From assembly GCF_012927345.1 (NCBI RefSeq), contig NZ_JABBGJ010000013.1:1-64000 (forward strand): a stretch of DNA of 64,000 nt, written 5' to 3'. Of the stretch, positions 36,970-45,380 are shown piece by piece. The first letter of the stretch is position 1. Each line of letters starts with the position of its first letter. Below the pieces are notes generated by a model. It had not been told where the DNA came from. It made no database searches and saw only the letters and a list, made by a program, of their open reading frames with translations. Source of the stretch: Paraburkholderia polaris (GTDB lineage Bacteria; Pseudomonadota; Gammaproteobacteria; Burkholderiales; Burkholderiaceae). Made by a program: the position numbers and the translations under genes.

Positions 36970-37946
36970 CGCGTTTGGCTCAATTGCACGCCCAGTTCCG
37001 GCACGACTGCGAACAGGTCTCCGACCAATCCATAATCGGCGACGCTGAAAATCGGCGCTTCCGGGTCCTTGTTGATTGCCACGATCACCTTCGAGTCCTT
37101 CATGCCGGCCAGATGCTGGATCGCACCCGAGATGCCGACTGCAACGTACAGCTGCGGCGCGACGATCTTGCCGGTCTGGCCGACCTGATAGTCATTCGGT
37201 ACGAAGCCCGCATCGACGGCTGCGCGCGATGCGCCCAGCGCGGCGTTCAGCTTGTCGGCCAGCGGCTCAAGCACCTTCGTGTAGTTCTCGCCGTTGCCCA
37301 GACCGCGGCCACCCGACACGATGATCTTCGCCGACGTCAGTTCCGGACGGTCGAGCTTCGTGACTTCACGGCTCACGAATTGCGACAGGCCTGTGTCGGC
37401 TGCCGCTTCGATCCTTTCGACCGTTGCGCTTCCGCCTTCAGCTGCGACCGGATCGAAACCAGTTGTGCGGATCGTGATGACCTTGATCGTGTCTGCCGAT
37501 TGAACGGTTGCGATTGCGTTGCCGGCGTAGATCGGGCGCTCGAACGTATCGGCGCTAACCACTGCCGTGATCTCACTGATCTGTGCGACGTCCAGCGTCG
37601 CGGCGATACGCGGCGCGATGTTCTTGCCGTAAGCAGTCGCCGGCGCGAGGATGTGCGTGTAGGCCTTCGCGATGTTCAGAACCGTTGCTTCGACGATTTC
37701 TGCCAAACCTGCTGCCAGTTGCGGCGCGTCGGCCAACAACACCTTGCTCACGCCTGTAATCTTCGCTGCCGCATCCGCGGCGGCTTGCGCGTTATGACCC
37801 GCAACCAGCACGTGAATATCGCCACCAATCTGCTGTGCGGCTGCAATCGTATTCAGCGTCGCGGCCTTGATCGACGCGTTGCCCCCCAAGGGGGCTTCCT
37901 TCGGGGCGTCGTGTTCTGCTATTACAAGACTAACCAGATTCGTCAT
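36966..37946 (-). CDS. etfA: electron transfer flavoprotein alpha subunit
   Basis: A 326-residue EtfA. The FAD-binding C-terminal domain is clear: [55 protein letters not shown] and [11 protein letters not shown]. It carries electrons from acyl-CoA dehydrogenases to ETF-quinone oxidoreductase. It follows etfB by 20 bp. Its likely partner here is the acyl-CoA dehydrogenase at 40720. Confidence 0.95.
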   Translation of the reverse strand: MTNLVSLVIAEHDAPKEAPLGGNASIKAATLNTIAAAQQIGGDIHVLVAGHNAQAAADAAAKITGVSKVLLADAPQLAAGLAEIVEATVLNIAKAYTHILAPATAYGKNIAPRIAATLDVAQISEITAVVSADTFERPIYAGNAIATVQSADTIKVITIRTTGFDPVAAEGGSATVERIEAAADTGLSQFVSREVTKLDRPELTSAKIIVSGGRGLGNGENYTKVLEPLADKLNAALGASRAAVDAGFVPNDYQVGQTGKIVAPQLYVAVGISGAIQHLAGMKDSKVIVAINKDPEAPIFSVADYGLVGDLFAVVPELGVQLSQTR

Positions 37947-37966
37947 TTTTATCTCTCAGGTCCTAA

Positions 37967-38722
37967 CTACAACACCTTGGCTTCGGTCTTCAACTTCTCG
38001 ACCAGCGTCTTCGCATCGGGCACCTTCACACCGGCGGTGCGCTTCGGCGGCTCGACGACCTTCAACGTCTTCAGGCGCGGCGTCACCTCAACGCCGAGGT
38101 GTTCCGGCGTGACGATTTCCAGCGGCTTTTTCTTCGCCTTCATGATGTTGGGCAGCGTCACGTAGCGCGGCTCGTTCAGGCGCAGATCGGTCGTAATCAC
38201 AGCCGGCAATGTTAGCGACAGCGTTTCCGCACCACCGTCCACTTCACGCGACACCGTAGCCTTGCCGTCAGCGACGACAACCTTCGACGCGAAGGTAGCT
38301 TGCGGCAGGTTCGCCAGTGCAGCCAGCATCTGGCCGGTCTGGTTCGAATCGTCGTCGATGGCCTGCTTGCCGAGAACGATCAGCGAAGGCTGCTCTTTAT
38401 CAACCAGCGCCTTCAGCAGCTTGGCAACCGCCAGCGGCTGCAACTCTTCAGACGACTCGATCAGGATCGCGCGATCCGCGCCGATTGCCAGCGCCGTGCG
38501 CAGCGTTTCCTGCGCCTGTGTCACGCCGCAAGAGACAGCGATCACTTCGGTCGCTACACCTGCTTCCCTCAGACGAACGGCTTCTTCAACCGCGATTTCG
38601 TCGAACGGATTCATCGACATCTTCACGTTCGCGATGTCGACGCCCGTGCCGTCCGATTTCACCCGCACTTTCACGTTGTAATCCGTCACCCGTTTCACCG
38701 CCACCATCAGTTTCATACTCAT
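37967..38722 (-). CDS. etfB: electron transfer flavoprotein beta subunit
   Basis: A 251-residue EtfB with the family start [20 protein letters not shown], then [19 protein letters not shown], and the AMP-binding [20 protein letters not shown]. The GTG at 38728 is open, but GGGGA 8 nt before the ATG at 38722 favours that start. Its C-terminal recognition loop should contact acyl-CoA dehydrogenases. Position between the flavodoxin-like oxidoreductase and etfA points to one transcript. Confidence 0.95.
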   Translation of the reverse strand: MSMKLMVAVKRVTDYNVKVRVKSDGTGVDIANVKMSMNPFDEIAVEEAVRLREAGVATEVIAVSCGVTQAQETLRTALAIGADRAILIESSEELQPLAVAKLLKALVDKEQPSLIVLGKQAIDDDSNQTGQMLAALANLPQATFASKVVVADGKATVSREVDGGAETLSLTLPAVITTDLRLNEPRYVTLPNIMKAKKKPLEIVTPEHLGVEVTPRLKTLKVVEPPKRTAGVKVPDAKTLVEKLKTEAKVL

Positions 38723-38745
38723 TTTCACTGTCCCCGTTCGTCGAC

Positions 38746-39474
38746 TCAGTTCTGCTCCGTGACCTGCGGATCGCGCACACGCGGGGCCATTTCCGCATCG
38801 AAATCATCGAGTGACGGGAAAGACAACGGCTTAAGCTGATCGAGTTTCGTTAGATAGTCGCCGTAACGACCAAGCATCGCCTCGCGTTCGCCCGGCGTAA
38901 TGTAAGGCACGTGATATGCAACGAACGATGGCAACACATCGAACCCCGCGTAACCGAGCGTACCGCGCAGCATATGACGCAACATCAGATCCATCTCTCC
39001 ATGGACGCCGTGTGCATCGAACATGAAATCGCGGCCGCCGCAGGTATAAGCCAGCAACGCACGCTTGCCGCGCATTCCACCGCGGTCATAAAACCGCTGT
39101 CCGCCGTAAACCTTGCCCGATACAAGCACGCGATCGAGCCAGCCTTTCATGATGGCCGGCACCGAGCACCAGAAAAGCGGAAAGCTGAAGATGATCAGAT
39201 CACAGACCAGTAGCTTGTCGAGTTCGGTGCGAATGTCCGGCGCGATAGCGCCAGCTGCGACGTTTTCCCGTTGTTCGAGCGCGTAGACCAGATAATCGCT
39301 ATTCTTGCGCACGCCGAAATCGGTAGCACTCGCCACCGGATTCCAGTTCATCGCGTACAGGTCCGACACCATCACTTCATGCCCGTGCGCCTGCAATGTT
39401 TCCACTGCATGACATTGCATCGAAGCGGTAAAGGACTGCGGCTCGGGATGAGCGTGAACGATCAATACCTTCAT
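38746..39474 (-). CDS. NAD(P)H oxidoreductase, flavodoxin-like fold (MdaB/KefF type)
   Basis: A 242-residue flavoprotein. The FMN/FAD phosphate-binding start is [14 protein letters not shown], followed by [20 protein letters not shown] and [13 protein letters not shown], the quinone-reductase signature. The frame is open to 39522; the ATG at 39474 gives the family start and has GGAGA 10 nt upstream. It precedes etfB by 24 bp. It may reduce quinones or an enal by-product of the pathway. Confidence 0.88.
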   Translation of the reverse strand: MKVLIVHAHPEPQSFTASMQCHAVETLQAHGHEVMVSDLYAMNWNPVASATDFGVRKNSDYLVYALEQRENVAAGAIAPDIRTELDKLLVCDLIIFSFPLFWCSVPAIMKGWLDRVLVSGKVYGGQRFYDRGGMRGKRALLAYTCGGRDFMFDAHGVHGEMDLMLRHMLRGTLGYAGFDVLPSFVAYHVPYITPGEREAMLGRYGDYLTKLDQLKPLSFPSLDDFDAEMAPRVRDPQVTEQN

Positions 39475-39502
39475 GTTGGGTAATTCTCCAAAGCACCTGA
39501 AT

Positions 39503-39658
39503 TCAAAGATCGCCGACCGCACGTTTGCGGGTCAGCGACAAGGCAATCACACTGCAACTCGCCAGCAGCAACAGCGTTGTCTTTCCCGAACCGGAGGGAC
39601 CGAGAATAATTAGAAACTCGCCACGCGGAATACCAATGGCGGTTTCCCGCACCGCCAT
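39503..39658 (-). pseudogene. ABC-transporter scar (Walker A fragment fused to a foreign tail)
   Basis: Fifty-one codons give MAVRETAIGIPRGEFLIILG, then PSGSGKTTLLLL, an ABC ATPase through its Walker A motif. The frame then passes directly into ASCSVIALSLTRKRAVGDL-stop, which looks like the last helix and basic tail of a permease. Walker B and the signature are missing. It is a deletion scar in the etf-aruI transcript, like the one at 33390-33797. Confidence 0.65.
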
Positions 39659-39818
39659 CACCCTGCATTAGCTCTTTGACACACGGTCGATCATCAGCCC
39701 GGTGCCGCTCAAAACCCGGCTTGTGCTCATCCGCGCCACCGGCGAGCGCCACGCAGCGGCGTCGTTAATATTGCATGAGCTGCTTCCAGCCTTCGTCTCC
39801 CCGCCATCTCCCGATTTG

Positions 39819-39840
39819 GGTTGAACGTTCATTTAATTGA
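39819..39840. promoter_or_regulatory. degenerate TetR-type operator in the divergent etf/crotonase region (site E)
   Basis: GGTTGAACGTTCATTTAATTGA holds a full TTGAAC half-site; a weak second half, ATTTAA, follows at the usual 4-nt spacing, and TTCA-N6-TGAA overlaps it. It lies between the minus-strand etf/aruI operon and the plus-strand crotonase operon. It is weaker than sites A and D. Confidence 0.4.
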
Positions 39841-39927
39841 ATTTATACTATACCGAAATGCGGCCTGCAAGTAGCGCTGACCCTTGCTGGCTATCAGATA
39901 CAACCACGAAGGAGACATGCGATCACT

Positions 39928-40716
39928 ATGACAATCGAAGACATTCATGTCGAGCAACGTAACGGTGTCAGAACCATTCGTCTCGACCGTCCAGCTAAAC
40001 GCAATTCGCTGGCACGCCCTCATCTGGACGTTCTGCGCGAATTACTCGTCAGTTATGCAAAGGATCCGTCAGTGCGGTGCCTGGTGATTACCGGAACCGG
40101 GAAAGCTTTCTGTGCAGGCGCAGATGTGGACGAATGGGCCCAGGCTGAAGCCCGCGGCGAGCTGGACACTTACGGCTGGACCGATAAGGCGCATGCTCTG
40201 GTGCAGGCGCTAGCGGCCTTTCCGCGCCCCACCGTGGCTGCCATCAACGGCTCGGCCGTCGGCGCCGGCACGGACATCGGTTTCGCCTGCGATTTCCGGA
40301 TCGCCAGCGCATCGGCCTCGTTGCGATGCGGGTACACCGGGATGGGCTACAGCCCCGACATGGGAGGCACCTGGTTTTTGCCGCGCATCGCAAGGCCGGA
40401 TGTGGCAAAACGCTTCATCTTTCTGAACGAGCGCTGGTCGGCGCAGGACGCCTGCGCCGCCGGGCTCGTCTCCGAAGTGATCGAGGACAGCGCCTTTCAG
40501 GAACATGTCGGTCGCTTTGCCGACCGGCTCGCGAGCGGCCCGAGTGTCGCATTCGATCACGCAAAGGCCTTGCTCGCCGCTTCGTTGTCCGCCACGCTGG
40601 CAGAACAACTGGAGCGCGAGATGGCAGCCGGCGTCGCTTGCGGACATAGCGAGGATGGTCAGGAAGCACTGCGCGCGTCGATTGAAGGACGCGCCCCACT
40701 GTTTGCAGGGAGATAA
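39928..40716 (+). CDS. enoyl-CoA hydratase/isomerase family protein
   Basis: A 262-residue crotonase. The CoA oxyanion loops are FCAGADVDEW (61-70) and GSAVGAGTDIGFACDF (109-124). By my hand alignment the two Glu residues of classical hydratases are replaced by Tyr and Arg, while D144 in SPDMGGTWFLP matches the catalytic Asp of PaaG-type isomerases. It may isomerise or otherwise process an enoyl-CoA rather than simply hydrate it. It starts the plus-strand operon with the acyl-CoA dehydrogenase 3 bp downstream. Confidence 0.88.
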   Translation: MTIEDIHVEQRNGVRTIRLDRPAKRNSLARPHLDVLRELLVSYAKDPSVRCLVITGTGKAFCAGADVDEWAQAEARGELDTYGWTDKAHALVQALAAFPRPTVAAINGSAVGAGTDIGFACDFRIASASASLRCGYTGMGYSPDMGGTWFLPRIARPDVAKRFIFLNERWSAQDACAAGLVSEVIEDSAFQEHVGRFADRLASGPSVAFDHAKALLAASLSATLAEQLEREMAAGVACGHSEDGQEALRASIEGRAPLFAGR

Positions 40717-40719
40717 TTC

Positions 40720-41877
40720 ATGGATTTTTCGCTGACCCACGAGCAGGACATGCTGGTCTCGTCGCTACGCACTTTCGTTGAGAAAGAATTGCAGCCTCAC
40801 GAATTCGCAGTGGATCGCGCGGACGAAGTTCCGCCGGAGCTGGCCGCCTCAATTCGCAAGAAAGCCATCGAGCTCGGCTTCTATGCCTTCAACATGCCGG
40901 ACAGCGTCGGCGGCGCAGGACTCGACTTCCTGACGCAGGCGCTCGTCGAGCGCGAGCTGGGTCGCACGAGTTGGGCGCTGCATGTGTTCGTCGGCCGTCC
41001 GAGCAAAATTCTGATGGCCTGCAAAGGCGACCAGATCGAGCGTTACCTGAAGCCAACAGTGCGCGGCGAACTGGTGGACTGCTTCGCGCTGACCGAACCG
41101 GGCGCCGGGTCTGACGCGATGGGCATTCGCACCCACGCGGTCCGCGACGGCGGCGACTACGTCATTAATGGCAGCAAGCACTTCATCAGCCACGCTGAAA
41201 CCGCGGACTATGTGATTCTCTTCGCGGTCACCGGTGAAGAGGAATTCCGCGGACGCAAACGCAAACAGGTAACCTGCTTTCTGATCGACAAGGGTACGCC
41301 TGGCATGACGATGCATCGCGGGCCGCATTGCACGAGTCTGCGCGGCTATCACCAGTCGGAGATCTTCTTCACGGATTGCCGCGTCAGCGCACAGCAAATA
41401 CTTGGCGAAGAGCACCGCGGTTTCGAACTGGCGAGCGAGTGGTTGACGGCCGGCCGCGTGATGGTTGCCGCGAACAATATCGGCCGTGCGCAACGGGCCT
41501 TTGAAATGGCCGCGGAATGGGCTGCCACGCGACAGCAGTTCGGCAAGCGCATCGGCGAATTCCAGGGCACGTCGTTCAAGCTCGCCGACATGGCGACGGA
41601 AATTCGCGCCGCGGAACTCGTGGCACTCTTTACCGCCGACAAACTCGACAAGGGCACCATGACCGATGGCGATGCCGCGCTCGCCAAGCTCCTCGCGACA
41701 GAAACACTCGGCCGCGTCACGGACCATGCCGTTCAGATCTACGGCGGAATGGGCTTGATGGACGAACTGCCGATCGAACGCTTTTGGCGCGACGCGCGCA
41801 TCGAGCGCATCTGGGAAGGCACTTCGGAGATTCAGCGGCATATCCTCTCGAAGGAAATCCTCAGAAGGTATAGCTAA
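40720..41877 (+). CDS. acyl-CoA dehydrogenase
   Basis: A 385-residue ACAD. The FAD and substrate loops are FALTEPGAGSDAMGIRT (about 125-141) and the QFGKRIGEFQGTSFKLADMA block. The C-terminal YGGMGLMDELPIERFWRDAR and IWEGTSEIQRHIL carry the usual catalytic Glu (IWEGT). It should form an alpha,beta-enoyl-CoA and pass electrons to EtfAB, encoded divergently in the island. Between the crotonase gene and the CoA-ligase gene, it is likely to act on the CoA thioester made by the latter. Confidence 0.93.
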   Translation: MDFSLTHEQDMLVSSLRTFVEKELQPHEFAVDRADEVPPELAASIRKKAIELGFYAFNMPDSVGGAGLDFLTQALVERELGRTSWALHVFVGRPSKILMACKGDQIERYLKPTVRGELVDCFALTEPGAGSDAMGIRTHAVRDGGDYVINGSKHFISHAETADYVILFAVTGEEEFRGRKRKQVTCFLIDKGTPGMTMHRGPHCTSLRGYHQSEIFFTDCRVSAQQILGEEHRGFELASEWLTAGRVMVAANNIGRAQRAFEMAAEWAATRQQFGKRIGEFQGTSFKLADMATEIRAAELVALFTADKLDKGTMTDGDAALAKLLATETLGRVTDHAVQIYGGMGLMDELPIERFWRDARIERIWEGTSEIQRHILSKEILRRYS

Positions 41878-41994
41878 CGCCGGAGTGCTTGCGGCTGGCG
41901 CGGTATCGTGCGCACACCTGCACGATATCGCGCTACCAACAAAAATGCAGGGTGCGCATTGCAGTCGCGCCCTCAATCATTCAAGAGACATGCC

Positions 41995-44121
41995 ATGGGA
42001 CACACTCCCGCCACCGCGAGCCGCGACGCGCTGCGGGCCGCGAATCTGCGCCGCCTTCTCAATCCCGCGAGCATCGCGTTTATCGGTGGCCGCAGCATCG
42101 CCGGCGCAGTGCAGCGCTGCCGCGACTTCGGCTTTACCGGCGATATCTACCTTGTCAATCCGACCCACGCCGAAATCGACGGCGTCCGCTGCTACGCGAG
42201 CATCACCGAACTACCCTCTGCGCCTGACGCGGTATTCGTCGCGGTGCCGGCTGCACAGACGGTCGGCGTCGTGCGCGATCTCGCCGCGCGCGGAGCCGGC
42301 GGTGCAGTCGCGTATGCATCGGGCTTTTCGGAAATGGGAGGGGACGGCGCCGCCTTGCAAGCCAGCCTGCTCGAAGCCGCCGGCGACATGGCCGTGCTCG
42401 GTCCGAACTGTTACGGATTACTTAACGGCCTGAACGGCAGCGCGCTGTGGCCGGTCGCGCATGGCGCCGCGCGTGTCGATGAAGGCGTGGCCGTCATCAC
42501 GCAAAGCGGCAATCTCGCGTACAACCTCTCGATGAGCAGCCGCACGGTGCCCTTCGCGTATCTCGTGAGCGTGGGCAATCAGGCAATGGTCGACGTGGCC
42601 CTGCTGATCGATGCGTTTCTCGACAACCCCAAGGTCCGCGCCATCGGCGTCCATCTGGAAGGACTCAAGAACGTCCATGCGTTTAGCGCTGCGGCCGCCC
42701 GCGCCCTGGCGCGAGGTGTGCCGATCGTCGCGCTCAAGAGCGGCGTATCGAAGCTCGGCGCGCAACTCGCGCTTAGCCACACAAGCTCGCTCGCGGGCTC
42801 CGACGCGTTGTACGACGCGCTCTTCAAACGGCTCGGCATCATCCGCGTCAAGGATCCTGTCAGTCTCGTGGAAACGTTGAAATTCCTGTCGCTAGGCGGC
42901 GTGCCGAAAAACGGCAAACTCGCGGCGCTCGCGACGTCCGGCGGCGACGCGGGTCTCGTCGCCGATCTCGCGGAAACACACGGCATCGAGTTTCCGCCTG
43001 TCAGCGCACAAGGTCGGGCCACGCTGCAACAGGTATTGCCGGCTTACGCGAACATCGCCAACCCGCTCGACTTCACGACCACGCCGTGGGGCAATCCGGA
43101 CGCGATGCGCGTCTGCTGCGACGCCTTGCTGAGCGATGGACCGGGCGCGGCAGCCATGATTCTGGACTACCCCAAAGAAAGCACCGGCGAGCGCCCCGAT
43201 TGTGATATCGCCGCCCACGCGTTCGCCGATTCGGCTCGCCGGCATGGTGTAATCGGCGCAATCATTTCGGTGTTCCCCGATCTGACTCCGCCCGAACATG
43301 CCGCGCAAATGGCGGCTGCCGGCGTCGCGCCCTTGCAGGGACTCTCCGACGGTATCGCGGCGATCGGTGCGGCGATGTGGTACGGCGCCACACGCTCACG
43401 CATTCTCGAAGCGGACAGCCTCTCAGCGCTGCCGGTGCTGCAAGCAGGCCAGGGCACGGGATCGAGCCGCCTGTACGACGAATGGGACAGCAAGCGCATG
43501 CTCGCGGAGTACGGATTGACGGTGCCCGCGAGCGAACGGGTGGCGCCCGCCAATGCACCCGCAGCGGCCCAACGGCTAGGCTTTCCGGTATGCGTGAAGA
43601 TCGTGAGCGAGCAGCTCCCACACAAAACCGAAGCCGGCGCGGTGGCGCTCAAACTGGATTCGCCGCAAGCCGTCGCGCAGGCAGTCGAGCGCATGACGCA
43701 AAGCGTTGCGCAGTATGCGCCGGAGGTGAAGGTTGAGCGCATTCTGGTTGAGCGCATGGCAGGCGCCACGATTCTGGAACTGATCGTCGGCATCAAGCGT
43801 GAGGAGGATTTCGGGCTGGCGCTCGTGCTTGGCAGCGGCGGTGTGCTCGTTGAACTGATCCGCGATACGGCGACCCTGCTGTTGCCCGTTCGTGAAGAAG
43901 ACGTGCGCGCGGCGTTGCTGGGTCTGAAACTCGCCCCGCTCCTCACCGGCTATCGGGGCGGCCCGCATGCCGATCTCGATGCTGTCGTGCACAACGTCAT
44001 GGCGATTGCCCGATTCGCGCAGGCGCACGCAGACAGGTTGATGGAACTCGATGTCAATCCGCTGTTGGTGCTCGAACACGACGCCGTGGCGGTGGATGCG
44101 TTGATCCGTCTTGACGCTTGA
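41995..44121 (+). CDS. acyl-CoA synthetase (NDP-forming), fused alpha-beta type
   Basis: A 708-residue acetate-CoA-ligase-family protein. It has a CoA-binding domain (residues 20-110, LLNPASIAFIGGRSIAGAVQ), a succinyl-CoA-ligase-like middle with ITQSGNLAYN (168-177) and the SHTSSLAGSD motif at 261-270 (SHTGxLAG in the family), and a C-terminal ATP-grasp domain (GFPVCVKIVSEQLPHKTEAG). The frame is open from 41908; ATG 41995 with AGAGA upstream fits the family start. It would activate a carboxylic acid, by context 4-guanidinobutyrate or a betaine-like acid. Confidence 0.85.
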   Translation: MGHTPATASRDALRAANLRRLLNPASIAFIGGRSIAGAVQRCRDFGFTGDIYLVNPTHAEIDGVRCYASITELPSAPDAVFVAVPAAQTVGVVRDLAARGAGGAVAYASGFSEMGGDGAALQASLLEAAGDMAVLGPNCYGLLNGLNGSALWPVAHGAARVDEGVAVITQSGNLAYNLSMSSRTVPFAYLVSVGNQAMVDVALLIDAFLDNPKVRAIGVHLEGLKNVHAFSAAAARALARGVPIVALKSGVSKLGAQLALSHTSSLAGSDALYDALFKRLGIIRVKDPVSLVETLKFLSLGGVPKNGKLAALATSGGDAGLVADLAETHGIEFPPVSAQGRATLQQVLPAYANIANPLDFTTTPWGNPDAMRVCCDALLSDGPGAAAMILDYPKESTGERPDCDIAAHAFADSARRHGVIGAIISVFPDLTPPEHAAQMAAAGVAPLQGLSDGIAAIGAAMWYGATRSRILEADSLSALPVLQAGQGTGSSRLYDEWDSKRMLAEYGLTVPASERVAPANAPAAAQRLGFPVCVKIVSEQLPHKTEAGAVALKLDSPQAVAQAVERMTQSVAQYAPEVKVERILVERMAGATILELIVGIKREEDFGLALVLGSGGVLVELIRDTATLLLPVREEDVRAALLGLKLAPLLTGYRGGPHADLDAVVHNVMAIARFAQAHADRLMELDVNPLLVLEHDAVAVDALIRLDA

Positions 44122-44127
44122 TGCAAT

Positions 44128-44172
44128 GCCGCTTGCCCGCTTTGACCTGCTTCGTCAAAGCGGGCAAGCGGC
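44128..44172. terminator. strong 19-bp hairpin after the CoA-ligase gene
   Basis: GCCGCTTGCCCGCTTTGAC pairs perfectly with its inverted copy across CTGCTTC. It begins 6 bp after the stop codon. There is no T run, so it may stop transcription weakly or protect the mRNA end. Confidence 0.55.
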
Positions 44173-44179
44173 CAACATC

Positions 44180-44377
44180 TCAGACGACCAGACCCTGATA
44201 GAGAAGACAGAGCGGATCCAAGGCGCGCTTGAGCCGATCCATTGCTTCGATTTTCTCCTGGCTGCCGGAGCAGTCAAGCCGCGCGCGTTTGTGTACGCCA
44301 ATGGCGTGGGCGTGCTCCGCTGGAATGGAACCGCCCGCAGCACTCGCCTCTCCATAAACGACACCTCCGCATGTCAA
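44180..44377 (-). pseudogene. FAD-linked oxidase (GlcD/DLD type), C-terminal remnant
   Basis: The minus-strand frame gives YGEASAAGGSIPAEHAHAIG and later MDRLKRALDPLCLLYQG, recalling the family ending 'GGSISAEHGIG...MRxIKxALDPxGIMNPGK'. The FAD domain and most of the protein are absent and several key residues have changed. It is a decayed 3' end left between two functional operons. Confidence 0.6.
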
Positions 44378-44582
44378 CGCGCGCGGTGATCTGGTTGCGG
44401 CTCTGAGACGGCGTAAAGCTATAACCGATCACCACATCGACGCCCCCGGATGCATGCATCCAATCCACTGCCGCATACATGTCAGTCATTTTGGACACTA
44501 GATAGTGTGTGCCAAACGCCACTTCATGCCAGCGATGTCTCTCGATATCTGATCGTGCGATGGAGTCCGAGGGTAAGCAATA

Positions 44583-44598
44583 CTGAACGATTTTTCAA
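44583..44598. promoter_or_regulatory. TGAAC-N4-TTCA dyad (site C)
   Basis: CTGAACGATTTTTCAA keeps the TGAACGAT half of site A and a weaker second half, followed by TATTAAT. Together with site D, 68 bp downstream, it forms a tandem pair upstream of the thioesterase gene. Confidence 0.45.
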
Positions 44599-44650
44599 TA
44601 TTAATCGAATCGACAACATATCAGTGTTTGCATGGGAGTACTCTTTCCGA

Positions 44651-44670
44651 AGTTGAAAAAACGTTCAACT
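44651..44670. promoter_or_regulatory. AGTTGAA-N6-TTCAACT dyad (site D)
   Basis: AGTTGAAAAAACGTTCAACT has 7 of 8 matching positions in its arms and the same 20-bp frame as site A. It lies about 130 bp upstream of the thioesterase start and probably near its promoter. Confidence 0.6.
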
Positions 44671-44796
44671 CGATCTACCATCCGGATGTTGATGCGTTAG
44701 CGATCTTGTGAAACGTGACGGACAGCCATTCAACACACTGTCTCGCGCATCGCTCGGGCTCAGTCGAAACCACCCTATGTTGGGAGCGCAACTCAC

Positions 44797-45366
44797 ATGA
44801 ACAACAAGGATGCTGCATCTGTGCATCAGCTACGGTCTGCTTATGAAGGACAAAAGACAGAGGCGTTCGATCTGAACGCCGCGGTTGCCAAACCGCTCGA
44901 ACTGCATCGGTGCACGGTAAAACCGGAATGGGTCGACTACAACCGCCACATGAGCGAGTCGTGCTATTTGCTCGTGTTCGGCGACAACAGCGACGCGTTC
45001 TTCCGGTACTTCGGTGTTGACGACGACTACCGCTCAGGCGGTCATTCGATCTATACGGCAGAAACGCATATACGCCACCTCCGCGAAGTGGCGCTCGGCG
45101 AGCCATTGCGCTTAACGCTGCGTCTACTCGACTTCGACCACAAGCGGCTCCATATCTTCCACGAGATGGTTCACGCGGCAAGCGACACATTGCTAGCCAC
45201 TGCGGAGCAACTGCTTATGCACGTGGATATGAAAGCAGGACGTACAGCGCCTTTTCCGCTCGAACTGCAAACGCGGCTCGACGTGATCCGGACGGCACAC
45301 GCACAAGACCCACGCCCCGCCGATGCGGGACGAGTCATTGCAATCAACCATAGCCACCCTACCTGA
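44797..45366 (+). CDS. hotdog-fold thioesterase, betainyl-CoA thioesterase-like
   Basis: A 189-residue 4HBT-type protein. HRCTVKPEWVDYNRHMSESC (about 37-56) with the Asp of WVDYNRHM is the active-site region; FFRYFGVDDDYRSGGHSIYT and ETHIRHLREVALGEPL follow. It closely resembles the betainyl-CoA thioesterases of carnitine degradation. It should release a short cationic acid from CoA. The aldehyde dehydrogenase follows 14 bp later. In an arginine route the product could be a guanidino acid. Confidence 0.8.
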   Translation: MNNKDAASVHQLRSAYEGQKTEAFDLNAAVAKPLELHRCTVKPEWVDYNRHMSESCYLLVFGDNSDAFFRYFGVDDDYRSGGHSIYTAETHIRHLREVALGEPLRLTLRLLDFDHKRLHIFHEMVHAASDTLLATAEQLLMHVDMKAGRTAPFPLELQTRLDVIRTAHAQDPRPADAGRVIAINHSHPT

Positions 45367-45380
45367 CGAAAGACGAGAAT

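Noticed and set aside
36975..38165. 396-codon open frame opposite etfA/etfB
   Set aside because: EtfA and EtfB are unmistakable on the minus strand; the antisense product is Arg/Asp-rich and has no family features.
40849..41976. 375-codon minus-strand frame opposite the acyl-CoA dehydrogenase
   Set aside because: The plus-strand gene carries the full acyl-CoA dehydrogenase signature, so the opposite frame is a shadow.
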